64,000 nt of DNA from JAHEZL01 sp046074525. GTDB lineage: Bacteria > Bacteroidota > Bacteroidia > Flavobacteriales_C > GCA-002722245. The stretch's first letter is position 1; each line of letters begins with the position of its first letter. Shown here one piece after another: positions 42,137-51,129 of this stretch. The notes beneath the pieces are model-generated. The model was not told the origin of the DNA, did not search any database, and was given only the letters and a program-made list of their open reading frames with translations. The DNA is taken from assembly GCA_046074525.1 (NCBI GenBank), contig JBJTOK010000052.1, positions 1 to 64,000 on the forward strand, written 5' to 3'. The translations under genes and the position numbers were made by a program.

Positions 42137-42550
42137 TTATTTCGGGAAACTAAAGTAATCAAAGGTGATTTCATTTTTCGATCCGTCGGTGGCGGTTAGC
42201 CAGAAAACCAGTTGGCCTTTGCTATTCATTTTGCCCTGATAAGTATAAAAGAGCGGATTAGTGGGCTGTACTTTTTTGTTGATTGAGTTGTTCGATCTGT
42301 AAACAATATTTCCAGAATGTACGATATAGGGACCAGCAAAGTCGGATTCTCCTTTCATAGCCAATTGAGCCTTAGTGATGTCCTGCGCAGGAAATATATA
42401 AGTGGCAGCAGTTCCATCTGTGTTGAAAAAAATGTGGTGAAAATCTTTTCCTGATTTCCCTACATAAAAACCATCGTGCTTTAATTCTGTGTTGTTGTCG
42501 CCCTGGAAGGAGAGTAATGCAATGCTGCACAATAACAGTAAATACTTCAT
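42137..42550 (-). CDS. Secreted protein of unknown function
   Basis: A 137-residue protein. The start at 42550 gives a clean signal peptide (MKYLLLLCSIALLSFQGDN); a frame upstream to 42601 exists but adds an unlikely second hydrophobic stretch. The mature part is beta-rich, with DGFYVGKSGKDFHHIFF, ATYIFPAQDI and QLVFWLTATDGSKNEITFDYFSF. No family is recognised. It is directly followed by the thioredoxin-like gene, with no bases between, so they are likely one transcript and perhaps work together in the envelope. Confidence 0.55.
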   Translation of the reverse strand: MKYLLLLCSIALLSFQGDNNTELKHDGFYVGKSGKDFHHIFFNTDGTAATYIFPAQDITKAQLAMKGESDFAGPYIVHSGNIVYRSNNSINKKVQPTNPLFYTYQGKMNSKGQLVFWLTATDGSKNEITFDYFSFPK

Positions 42551-42673
42551 AGGTGTTGTTTTTAATAAATGTACTAAAAAGAGATGCAAAGTTAAAAGCA
42601 ATTATTGTTCCATGTTTTTTTAAGATGCTAAAATTGAAATTTAGGTAAGCAAAAATAAATTATTTAAAAATTC

Positions 42674-42706
42674 TTGATTATGACTTTAAATATTTCTAAA
42701 TTTGAG
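42674..42706 (+). promoter_or_regulatory. nirB promoter with an element shared with nirD
   Basis: TTG at 42674-42676 and TAAATTTG at 42697-42704 are 20 bases apart, an exact TAnnTTTG. Between and across them, CTTTAAATATTTCTAAATTT is repeated with one change in front of nirD (45518-45537). The shared spacer is likely a regulator site. Confidence 0.6.
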
Positions 42707-42815
42707 AATAGGAAGTTTTGTTATTTATTATTTCATTAATGAAAAAAGTGAACAAGCCTAAGCTCTTACCCCTGATTTTAAAATAGATGCGTAGTTGTTT
42801 TAATTATAATATGAT

Positions 42816-45320
42816 ATGAAGAAAGTGAAGATAGTTGTAATCGGAAATGGAATGGTGAGTTATAAGTTTTGCGAAAAACTGCTGGCAAAATCCAAGGATC
42901 AGTTTGAGTTGGTAGTGTTTGGGGAGGAGATCCGACCGGCTTACGACAGGGTGCACCTTAGTGCCTTCTTCGACGGTAAAACAGCTGAAGATCTTTCCAT
43001 GGCTGGTGTAGATTGGTATGTGAACAATGGTATCAAGCTTCATTTGGGAGATCCTGTGCAGCAAATTGACCGTACTAACAAAACCATTCATTCTTTCAAG
43101 GGCATAACCGAGTCATATGATTATGTGGTAATGGCTACGGGTTCAGGAGCTTTTGTGCCGTCGATCCCTGGTGTGGAAAAAGATGGTGTTTTTGTTTACA
43201 GAACAATTGAAGATCTCGAGATGATTCGCGACTATGCTCCGAAAGCCAGAAAAGGCGCGGTGATAGGGGGTGGTCTTCTCGGTTTGGAAGCAGCCAAAGC
43301 CATGCTTGATTTAGGTATCAGAGATACGCATGTGATTGAATTTGCGCCGCGACTCATGCCGCGTCAGATTGATGATGCAGGTTCAAAATTATTACAAGGC
43401 AAACTGGAAGCGTTGGGGTTGACTATCCTTACTAATACCAACACTACTGAAATCGTGGGCGATAAAGCCATTACGAAAATGAAGTTTGCCAATGATACTT
43501 CTATCGACGTGGATATGCTCGTGATTTCTGCGGGTATCAAGCCCCGTGATGAAGTGGCTAAACTGTGCGGATTGGAAGTGGGGCAACGAGGAGGGATCGT
43601 GGTGAATGAGCAAATGCAAACCACCGATCCTTTCATTTTTGCCATTGGTGAATGTGCTTTATACAAAGGCATGATTTACGGTTTGATTGCTCCTGGATAT
43701 GAAATGGCGGATGTAGTGGCGAGCAATCTTACAGGAGGTAAAAAAGAATTTACCGGTTTCGATATGAGCACGAAGCTGAAGCTGATTGGTGTGGATGTGG
43801 CGAGCTTCGGTGATCCTTTTGTTCCTGCTTCTGAGGCAAGAGTGATTGTTTATGAAGATACCAATAAGGGAATTTATAAACGCGTAAATATCTCTAAAGA
43901 GGGGAAAGAGCTGTTGGGTGGTATTTTGATTGGCGATGCTGAACAATACAACATGCTCCTGCAAACCTGCAAAAACAAAATGGCGCTGCCGCCAAATCCT
44001 GAGGATTTAATTTTGGGTGCGCGTGGTGGCGAAGGCGAAGGTGGTGCTGGTGTTACAGCTTTGCCGGATGATGCCATGATATGTAGTTGTGAAAGCATCT
44101 CTAAAGGAGATATCTGCAAAGCAGTGATTGATGGTGCTGAAACCGTTGATAAAATTAAAGCTTGTACTAAAGCGGGCACTGGTTGCGGAGGTTGTGTTCC
44201 AATGGTGAAGGACCTGATGGTTCACACCATGAAATCACAAGGGAAATTGGTGCGCAATATAGTATGTGAGCACTTTGCTTATAGCCGTCAGGAGTTGTAC
44301 GACCTCACTAAAATGGACAAGCTGAAATCGTACGAAAGTGTTTTGAATAAGCATGGAAAAGGGGATGGCTGCGAAGTTTGTAAACCCTTGGTTTCTTCTA
44401 TTCTTGCCAGCTTATGGAATGAAATGATTCTTAAAAGAGGAAATGATGTTACCCAGGATTCCAATGACCGTTATCTCGCAAACATCCAGAAAGGGGGTAC
44501 TTATTCAGTGGTTCCAAGAATCCCTGGAGGTGAAATCACGCCTGATAAACTGATTGTTCTCGGACAAATTGCAAAACAATATAATCTATATACAAAAATC
44601 ACAGGAGGCCAACGCATCGACTTGTTTGGTGCTCACGTAAGTGATCTTCCTGCTATCTGGAAATTGTTGGTGGAAGCTGGTTTTGAAAGTGGGCACGCTT
44701 ATGGCAAAGCCTTGCGTACCGTGAAAAGCTGTGTGGGTTCTACCTGGTGTCGTTATGGTTTGCATGATAGCGTGAGTTTCGCTATTGAGATCGAAGAAAG
44801 ATATCGTGGTTTGCGTTCGCCGCATAAACTTAAATCAGCGGTTTCTGGTTGTATCCGCGAATGTGCCGAAGCACAATCTAAAGACTTTGGTGTAATTGCT
44901 ACCGAGAAAGGATGGAATCTGTATGTGTGTGGTAACGGTGGTTCTAAGCCACAGCATGCGCACCTGATCGCAACTGATATCGACAGTGCAACGCTGATTA
45001 AGTATCTTGATCGCTTCCTTATGTTCTACATTAAAACAGCAGATCCGCTCACGCGTACTGCAACGTGGTTGAACAAGATGGAAGGTGGAATCGATTATCT
45101 TAAAAATGTAGTGGTGAATGACAGTCTGGGCATTGCTACTCAACTTGAAGCTGAAATGCAGGCCTTGGTTGATGCCTACAATTGCGAGTGGAAAGAAGTA
45201 GTAGAAAGCCCTGAACTGCAAAAGCGCTTCAGCCACTTTGTGAACGCGCCAACAGAAAAAGATCCTACGGTGAAGTTTGAAGTGATGCGCGATCAGAAAA
45301 AAGTGGTTGACTGGAAATAA
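42816..45320 (+). CDS. nirB: Assimilatory nitrite reductase, large subunit
   Basis: An 834-residue cytoplasmic enzyme that reduces nitrite to ammonium with NAD(P)H. The FAD/NAD module covers about 1-400, with VIGNGMVSYKF and the second Rossmann motif GAVIGGGLLGLEAAK. Next comes a BFD-like [2Fe-2S] domain with CSCESISKGDIC and CGGC. The nitrite/sulfite reductase core has the siroheme and [4Fe-4S] ligands C639 and C645 (CVGSTWC) and C679 and C683 (CIREC). Length is normal. It has its own promoter and a terminator behind it, so it is transcribed apart from nirD. Confidence 0.96.
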   Translation: MKKVKIVVIGNGMVSYKFCEKLLAKSKDQFELVVFGEEIRPAYDRVHLSAFFDGKTAEDLSMAGVDWYVNNGIKLHLGDPVQQIDRTNKTIHSFKGITESYDYVVMATGSGAFVPSIPGVEKDGVFVYRTIEDLEMIRDYAPKARKGAVIGGGLLGLEAAKAMLDLGIRDTHVIEFAPRLMPRQIDDAGSKLLQGKLEALGLTILTNTNTTEIVGDKAITKMKFANDTSIDVDMLVISAGIKPRDEVAKLCGLEVGQRGGIVVNEQMQTTDPFIFAIGECALYKGMIYGLIAPGYEMADVVASNLTGGKKEFTGFDMSTKLKLIGVDVASFGDPFVPASEARVIVYEDTNKGIYKRVNISKEGKELLGGILIGDAEQYNMLLQTCKNKMALPPNPEDLILGARGGEGEGGAGVTALPDDAMICSCESISKGDICKAVIDGAETVDKIKACTKAGTGCGGCVPMVKDLMVHTMKSQGKLVRNIVCEHFAYSRQELYDLTKMDKLKSYESVLNKHGKGDGCEVCKPLVSSILASLWNEMILKRGNDVTQDSNDRYLANIQKGGTYSVVPRIPGGEITPDKLIVLGQIAKQYNLYTKITGGQRIDLFGAHVSDLPAIWKLLVEAGFESGHAYGKALRTVKSCVGSTWCRYGLHDSVSFAIEIEERYRGLRSPHKLKSAVSGCIRECAEAQSKDFGVIATEKGWNLYVCGNGGSKPQHAHLIATDIDSATLIKYLDRFLMFYIKTADPLTRTATWLNKMEGGIDYLKNVVVNDSLGIATQLEAEMQALVDAYNCEWKEVVESPELQKRFSHFVNAPTEKDPTVKFEVMRDQKKVVDWK

Positions 45321-45339
45321 ACCCTTCCTGACTATCCCT

Positions 45340-45370
45340 AAAAAGCCTGCCCGCAAGAGTGGGCTTTTTT
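45340..45370 (+). terminator. Terminator after nirB
   Basis: AAAAGCC and GGCTTTT pair around a loop that can itself form a short CCC/GGG stem, followed by T-run. It separates nirB from nirD. The rest of 45371-45500 is AT-rich and holds nothing else I can name. Confidence 0.65.
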
Positions 45371-45506
45371 AGTTTTACTGAAGTTGGGCTTTCGCGTCGC
45401 GCATCGTTTATGAGAGATTTGCTGATTGGAATCTCTTATCAATAAAGGGTTTTGTTGTTTTTCTGTTTTTATATTTAGATAAGCCTAAAATATTTTTTTA
45501 CATTTT

Positions 45507-45538
45507 TTTGTTTTTGTCTTTAAATGTTTCTAAATTTA
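45507..45538 (+). promoter_or_regulatory. nirD promoter, copy of the nirB element
   Basis: TTTG at 45507-45510 and TAAATTTA at 45531-45538 are 20 bases apart. CTTTAAATGTTTCTAAATTT is the same as the nirB promoter element except for one base. Confidence 0.55.
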
Positions 45539-45617
45539 AATTATGTAAGTGAAGATTTACAAGTTAGAATCTGCGAAAAAGCAGTTTTTGGGGTTGAAAA
45601 CGATAAACAAGAGAGAT

Positions 45618-45968
45618 ATGTCAGAATTGAAATCAACAAAAGTAAACTGGTTTTTTGCTTGTAAAGCTGAAGATGTGCCTGAGAATGGCGGTGTTTGTGT
45701 AAAGCATGGTGAGGATCAAATTGCTTTATTCAATTTTACGAGAAGAGGAGAGTGGTATGCTACACAGAATATGTGTCCGCATCGTCAGCAAATGGCAATC
45801 AGTCGGGGGATGATAGGGAGTCACGAAGATGAACCCAAAGTTGCTTGTCCTTTCCACAAAAAAACCTTTTCCCTTAAAGATGGATCCTGCTTAAGTGGCG
45901 ATGACTATAAGATCAAAACTTATCCAGTCAAAATAGAGGATGGTAAAGTGTATATAGATATAGTGTAA
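45618..45968 (+). CDS. nirD: Nitrite reductase small subunit, Rieske type
   Basis: A 116-residue protein of the NirD family, the small partner of NirB. It keeps the Rieske iron-sulfur ligands: CPHR in NMCPHRQQMAISRG and CPFH in VACPFHKKTFSLKDG. In many NirD proteins the cluster is lost, so its presence here is notable. I choose the ATG at 45618 (MSELKSTKVNWFF); the frame extends up to a GTG at 45549, but the extra 23 residues do not belong to the family. Confidence 0.92.
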   Translation: MSELKSTKVNWFFACKAEDVPENGGVCVKHGEDQIALFNFTRRGEWYATQNMCPHRQQMAISRGMIGSHEDEPKVACPFHKKTFSLKDGSCLSGDDYKIKTYPVKIEDGKVYIDIV

Positions 45969-45978
45969 ATATTAAGTA

Positions 45979-46077
45979 ATGAATGTAGTTATTCAAACAT
46001 CGGAAAAAATAAGCGTCTTGAATACAAGGGTGTGCAATGCGCACCTTTTTGCATTAATTACTAACAATGAGCTTTAA
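45979..46077 (+). other. Short leader frame before nasA, resembling the start of narK, with a hairpin
   Basis: A 32-codon frame (MNVVIQTSEKISVLNTRVC) ends three bases before the nasA start. By eye its DNA resembles the first 110 bases of narK (63057 on), including EK(I/L)xVL, and GGTGTGCA-ATGCGCAC, which differs from narK by one missing base. The same stretch can fold as a ten-base-pair hairpin (46026-46050), followed by T's. It may be a decayed narK fragment, a leader peptide with attenuator, or both. Confidence 0.4.
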
Positions 46078-46080
46078 GAT

Positions 46081-49000
46081 ATGAGTGAATCTTTTAAAAC
46101 AACATGTTGTTATTGCGGGGTCGGTTGCGGGATTGTTGTGCATAAAGATCGGCAAGGGAAAATTTCAGTGGAAGGTGATAAGGATCATCCTGTGAACAAA
46201 GGCATGCTTTGTTCCAAGGGGATGAACCTGCACTATACGGTAATGGATGCCACTGATAGGTTACTATATCCCGAGATGCGTTACAGCAGAAGTGGTCCCC
46301 GTCAAAGGGTTTCGTGGGATCAGGCTCTAGAGAGAACGGCTGCTGTTTTTAAAACGTTTATCGATAAATATGGTCCCGATTCAGTGGCATTTTATGCTTC
46401 CGGACAGTGTCTCACCGAAGAATATTATGTGATCAATAAGATCATTAAGGGTTACATCGGTAGCAATAACCTCGATACTAATTCGCGGTTATGCATGAGC
46501 TCTGCGGTGGTTGGATACAAATTGTCATTGGGTGAGGATAGTGTTCCTATCACCTATGACGATTTGGAAATTGCCGATTGTATTTTTGTTGCAGGAGCTA
46601 ATCCTGCCTGGTGTCATCCCATAGTTTGGCGCAGGGTTGAAATGGCCCGCGAAAAAAATCCTAATCTTAAAATCATTGTGAGTGATCCGCGCAAAACGCA
46701 AACATGCGCATACGCAAATGTTCACCTGCAATTGAACCCAGGAACTGATGTTACCTTGCATCATGCCATCGGTCGTTGTCTCATCGAGCAAGGTAACATT
46801 GATATGAAATTTATCTCCGAGCATTCGGAAGGTTATGAAAAATACAGAGAAATAGTTTTCCAGCGTACACTGGAAGAAGCAGCGGAAATTTGTGGAATTG
46901 AAGTAGAGAAAATAAGAGAAGCAGCTTCGTACATCGGTAACGCAAAAGGTTTTGTTACCATGTGGACGATGGGCTTGAACCAAAGTGTGATTGGAGTGAA
47001 CAAAAACCTGAGTTTAATCAATCTCAATTTAATTACAGGACACATCGGTAAACCAGGGTCGGGACCATTTTCACTGACTGGTCAGCCTAATGCAATGGGT
47101 GGTCGTGAAGTTGGAGGTATGGCGAATTTGTTGAGTGCTCACCGTAATTTAGCAGATCCGGCGCACCGTGCCGAAGTTGCTAAGTTTTGGGGTGTTCCAA
47201 GTGTTCCCGAAAAACCCGGACTCACTGCAACCGAAATGTTTCAGGCATTGAATGATGAGAAATTGAAAGCCATCTGGATAGTTTGTACTAATCCTCTCAT
47301 AAGTTTGCCTGATGTACGTATTGCAGAAGAAGGACTTAAAAAAGCAAAGTTTGTTGTTGTTCAGGATATCACTAATAAACTGGAGACTTTAAAATATGCC
47401 GACGTGGTGTTGCCAGCTGCAGCTTGGACCGAGAAAGAAGGTACCATGACTAATGCTGAGCGACGAATTGCTTATTTGTCGAAATTAACTGACGCTCCTG
47501 GTGAAGCATTGCCGGATGCAGAAATTATTTGTCGTTTCGCTAAAAAGATGGGTTATAGTGGCTTTGACTATGCTTCGCCTTCGGAGATTTATGATGAGCA
47601 CTGTGCGTCAACAGCTGGAACCAATATTGATATTACAGGATTGAGCTACGAGGTGCTTAAAGAAAAGCGCTCAGTGCAATGGCCTTATCCAACGGGTTCA
47701 AATGATTTTGGTACAGCGCGTTTATTTACCGATCATCAGTTTTTTACTCCTTCCAAAAAGGCGCAAATTCATAGCTTCCCTGATGCCAATCAATCGGAAG
47801 CGCTTTCTCCCGATTTTCCGTTGGTGCTTACCACGGGTCGTATCCGCGACCACTGGCATACCATGAGCAAAACAGGAAAGGTTAATAAATTAAAACAACA
47901 CATTGCTGAATCTTTCGTGGAAATGCATCCGGATGATGCTGAGGAAAGAGGAATAAAAGATAATCAGTTGGTAGAAGTTTCTTCTGCCAGAGGTAATGTT
48001 CGGGTGAAAGTGAAGTTGACTACCGACATTAAAAAGGGCTTGGTTTTCTTGCCAATGCACTGGGGAAAAGTGTTGAACAGCGATTTAAATCGAGCCAACA
48101 ATCTCACCAATAATTTAGTGGATTCTCGTTCAAAGGAGCCCGATTTTAAATTTGCTGCTGCGCAGGTATTGCCATATAAAAAACCAAAACAGAAAATTGT
48201 ACTCATCGGTGCCGGAGCGGGTTCTTGCGGATTTGTAAAATCTTATCGCGAACTGAATAGTGAAGATGAGTTGGTGGTTTTTAGTAAAGAAAATCTTCCC
48301 TTTTACAATCGTGTAATGTTGCCCGATTATATCAGTGGTGTTCAGCAATGGGAGCAATTGGTGAAGATGACCGATGACGAAGAAAATGATTATCGCGTGA
48401 CCTTGCACCGAGGATTGGGTATTCAAAAAATTGATAGAGTAAACAAAACGGTTACTGATGATAAGGGTGTGGAACACTCTTACGATGTGCTGATCATGGC
48501 TACTGGTAGCAGAGCAACAGTATTGAAAGACACACCACCCATGCAAGGAATTTTTACCATGCGCAGTCGTGTAGATGCTGATAAATTCAAAAAGCATGTT
48601 GATCCTTCCAAAGGAAAAGTGGTGATTTTAGGAGGAGGATTACTGGGGATAGAGCTTGCAGCTTCTTTGCGTGAAGTGGGTGTTGAGGTAGTGATAGTGC
48701 AACGTATTTCCCGTTTAATGGACCGTCAGTTGGATCCGCTTGGCAGCCAGATGCTGGCCGATGAATTGCGAGACAAAGGCATTGATATCTATTTCAATGA
48801 TGAAATAAGTCGCTATTTAGGTAATGAAAAATTGGAAGGTCTTGAATTGAAAAGTGGTTTGAGTATTCCTTGTCAGGCTATGGTGATGGCCATTGGTACT
48901 ACTCCTAATGTTGAAATAGCGAGAGCATGTGATATTGAAGTTAAACGTGGAGTAGTAGTAGATGAATATTTAAAAACATCCGATCCAAATATTTTTGCTA

Positions 49001-49602
49001 TTGGTGAAATTGCCGAATTCAAAGGCTTTCTATATGGTATTACCGCTGCCGCTGAGCAACAAGCCGAAATTGTTGCACGCTATTTAAGTGGTGACATTTC
49101 TAAGTATTATCAAGGTTCATTATTGATGAATATTTTGAAAATGCATGGTACCGATCTTTGTTCGTTGGGTATGGCAGAATGTCCAAATGATCCTGACTAT
49201 GAAGAAGTGGTGTTTATAGATAAGGCAAAGCGTTATTACAAAAAGTGCATCATTCATAATGATAAATTGGTAGGGGCCATTCTTATCGGTGACAAATCCG
49301 AGTTTCAGGAATTCCGCGAATTGATTCAAAACAAAATGGAGTTGTCGGAAAAGCGACTCACATTATTGCGATCAGGGAAAAAAGGTGATCCTGTAATTGG
49401 AAAAATTGTTTGCAGCTGTGGTAGTGTTGGCGAAGGAAATATTGAAAATAGAATAAAAGAGGGTTGTATTGACTTTAAACAATTGTGTCAGTTATCGGGT
49501 GCGGGACAAGGTTGTGGCAGTTGTAAGCCGGAAGTGCAGGCAATACTGGAGCGAATGACGGAAGAGACTAAAGTGTTGGAAGTTGAAAAAGTAGAAGCGT
49601 AA
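46081..49602 (+). CDS. nasA: Assimilatory nitrate reductase with fused FAD-NAD(P)H and BFD-type domains
   Basis: A 1173-residue fusion. Residues 1-700 are a molybdopterin enzyme: [4Fe-4S] ligands C9, C12, C16 and C44 (C-x2-C-x3-C-x27-C), SNNLDTNSRLCMSS with the Mo-binding cysteine region, and a C-terminal MoCo dinucleotide-binding domain. Residues about 705-1095 are an FAD/NAD(P)H reductase like the first part of NirB, with IGAGAGSCGFVKS and VVILGGGLLGIELA. Residues about 1110-1160 are a BFD-type [2Fe-2S] domain (CSCGSVGEG, then CGSCKPEV). In one chain it could move electrons from NAD(P)H to nitrate, doing the work of NasA plus NasB/NasC. The next gene overlaps its stop by one base. Confidence 0.93.
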   Translation: MSESFKTTCCYCGVGCGIVVHKDRQGKISVEGDKDHPVNKGMLCSKGMNLHYTVMDATDRLLYPEMRYSRSGPRQRVSWDQALERTAAVFKTFIDKYGPDSVAFYASGQCLTEEYYVINKIIKGYIGSNNLDTNSRLCMSSAVVGYKLSLGEDSVPITYDDLEIADCIFVAGANPAWCHPIVWRRVEMAREKNPNLKIIVSDPRKTQTCAYANVHLQLNPGTDVTLHHAIGRCLIEQGNIDMKFISEHSEGYEKYREIVFQRTLEEAAEICGIEVEKIREAASYIGNAKGFVTMWTMGLNQSVIGVNKNLSLINLNLITGHIGKPGSGPFSLTGQPNAMGGREVGGMANLLSAHRNLADPAHRAEVAKFWGVPSVPEKPGLTATEMFQALNDEKLKAIWIVCTNPLISLPDVRIAEEGLKKAKFVVVQDITNKLETLKYADVVLPAAAWTEKEGTMTNAERRIAYLSKLTDAPGEALPDAEIICRFAKKMGYSGFDYASPSEIYDEHCASTAGTNIDITGLSYEVLKEKRSVQWPYPTGSNDFGTARLFTDHQFFTPSKKAQIHSFPDANQSEALSPDFPLVLTTGRIRDHWHTMSKTGKVNKLKQHIAESFVEMHPDDAEERGIKDNQLVEVSSARGNVRVKVKLTTDIKKGLVFLPMHWGKVLNSDLNRANNLTNNLVDSRSKEPDFKFAAAQVLPYKKPKQKIVLIGAGAGSCGFVKSYRELNSEDELVVFSKENLPFYNRVMLPDYISGVQQWEQLVKMTDDEENDYRVTLHRGLGIQKIDRVNKTVTDDKGVEHSYDVLIMATGSRATVLKDTPPMQGIFTMRSRVDADKFKKHVDPSKGKVVILGGGLLGIELAASLREVGVEVVIVQRISRLMDRQLDPLGSQMLADELRDKGIDIYFNDEISRYLGNEKLEGLELKSGLSIPCQAMVMAIGTTPNVEIARACDIEVKRGVVVDEYLKTSDPNIFAIGEIAEFKGFLYGITAAAEQQAEIVARYLSGDISKYYQGSLLMNILKMHGTDLCSLGMAECPNDPDYEEVVFIDKAKRYYKKCIIHNDKLVGAILIGDKSEFQEFRELIQNKMELSEKRLTLLRSGKKGDPVIGKIVCSCGSVGEGNIENRIKEGCIDFKQLCQLSGAGQGCGSCKPEVQAILERMTEETKVLEVEKVEA

Positions 49603-51095
49603 TGGTAAAGAAAGGATTTATAAAAGTGAATTTCACAGGAGGAATTATTTCGCCCGGTGTGCTGAAGAAAATATTGGTGTCGGCAAAAAAGAGCGGCATT
49701 GAAAGTGTAAGTTTTGGCTTGCGTCAGCAACTTATCCTGGAAACCGGCGTGGAGAATTATTATGAACTGCGCGAAACCTTACATGAGCTGAATCTCCTGT
49801 TTGAAGAGAATGAAGTCAATATCCCCAATATCATCAGTTCATATCCAGCGGTGGAGGCTTTTATCAATAAAACCTGGCTGAGTGAAGGGATTTATAAAGA
49901 TATCTTTGACCTGATTGATTATGCTCCGAAATTAAAAATCAATATTTCCGACTCTAACCAGAGCTTTACTCCATTGTTCACCGGTAATATCAACTGGGTG
50001 GCTTCTTCGAGTGAACATTTCTGGCATGTCTTTGTGCGTTTTCCCAAGACCAACACTATTTATGAATGGAATGAAATTGTGTATACCAACGATGTGGTAG
50101 CGGTGTCGAAAAAACTTGAAGAGATTATTTTTCAGAAGTCGACGCTCTTTTACCGCAACGACAACGCGAGTGGGGATTTGTTGTTTCAAATGCTGAAACA
50201 AAGTGGACATTTTAATACCAAAGAAGGGGAGAAGGCCGCGCAACCAATGGGGTTCCGTTTGCCATACTATGAAGGATTCAATCGTTACAACAACAATTAT
50301 TTCTGGTTGGGAATTTACCGTCGCGATGAGCAATTTGATATTGATTTCCTCTTGGATGTCTGCAATTTGTGTTTGCAAACCAAGGTAGGACAGATTTGTT
50401 CTACTCCATGGAAATCGCTCATGATTAAAGGGATTGAAGACAAGGATCGAGTTTTGTGGGATTTTATACTGGCGAAACATATGATCAATGTGCGTCACGC
50501 TGCTAACGAATTGAATTTTCAGGTAGAGGATTTAAGCAAGCCAGCCCTGGATCTTAAGCAATATATTGTAAAATATTTCAGTAAAGATGATATCCGTACT
50601 TTCGCCATTTGCTTTGGTATAAAAACACGTCCGAAAAGTGAGGTGTTTTGCAGTATTCTTGTTAAGCGCAGGGCTTTGCTGACTTTCGGACGTTACGAGT
50701 TTTTTCATGTGTATGATATCCTTTGCGCCCGTGATTACAATCCGAACGAAAGAACAGGTTATGTTTTTACCAAGAGTCTTCTGAAATTCATGCTCCCTGC
50801 AAAACTCAAAAAAGCTGCACAGGAATTTTATGAGTTCCAGTCGAAGGCCTCTGAAAAAATTGTTTTTGAATCGCGACAGGAAGTGGTTGAAGAGAAAAAG
50901 GCGATCGAGTATGTATACCAGTGTTCAACCTGCTTTACGGTGTACGATCCTGCTTTTGGTGATGCAGACAGTGGTGTGCTTGCGGGCACGGCCTTCGCTG
51001 CATTGCCTGAAACCTACTGCTGTTCTTTATGTGAAGAAAAAAAAATGTACTTTAAAGAAGTGATAAAATCAACTTTAGGGGTACAAAAAGCTTAA
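49602..51095 (+). CDS. Sulfite/nitrite-reductase-like protein with C-terminal rubredoxin
   Basis: A 497-residue protein. The N-terminus (FIKVNFTGGIISPGVLKKIL to FGLRQQLILETG) resembles the ferredoxin-like half domain of sulfite and nitrite reductases, and a second half domain seems to lie near residues 215-300. The cysteine set for siroheme and [4Fe-4S] (C-x5-C and C-x3-C) is not found. Residues about 440-490 are a rubredoxin: YQCSTC, YDPAFGD, GTAFAALPETY, and CCSLC, with an extra cysteine before the last pair. It is in the nasA operon, overlapping by one base, and likely carries electrons for nitrate reduction; this role is inferred. Confidence 0.7.
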   Translation: MVKKGFIKVNFTGGIISPGVLKKILVSAKKSGIESVSFGLRQQLILETGVENYYELRETLHELNLLFEENEVNIPNIISSYPAVEAFINKTWLSEGIYKDIFDLIDYAPKLKINISDSNQSFTPLFTGNINWVASSSEHFWHVFVRFPKTNTIYEWNEIVYTNDVVAVSKKLEEIIFQKSTLFYRNDNASGDLLFQMLKQSGHFNTKEGEKAAQPMGFRLPYYEGFNRYNNNYFWLGIYRRDEQFDIDFLLDVCNLCLQTKVGQICSTPWKSLMIKGIEDKDRVLWDFILAKHMINVRHAANELNFQVEDLSKPALDLKQYIVKYFSKDDIRTFAICFGIKTRPKSEVFCSILVKRRALLTFGRYEFFHVYDILCARDYNPNERTGYVFTKSLLKFMLPAKLKKAAQEFYEFQSKASEKIVFESRQEVVEEKKAIEYVYQCSTCFTVYDPAFGDADSGVLAGTAFAALPETYCCSLCEEKKMYFKEVIKSTLGVQKA

Positions 51096-51129
51096 GAATG
51101 TATTTTACATTTGATATAAAGATTTACGA

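Noticed and set aside
48130..48597. Minus-strand frame opposite the FAD domain of the nitrate reductase
   Set aside because: It is a shadow of a well-supported coding frame.
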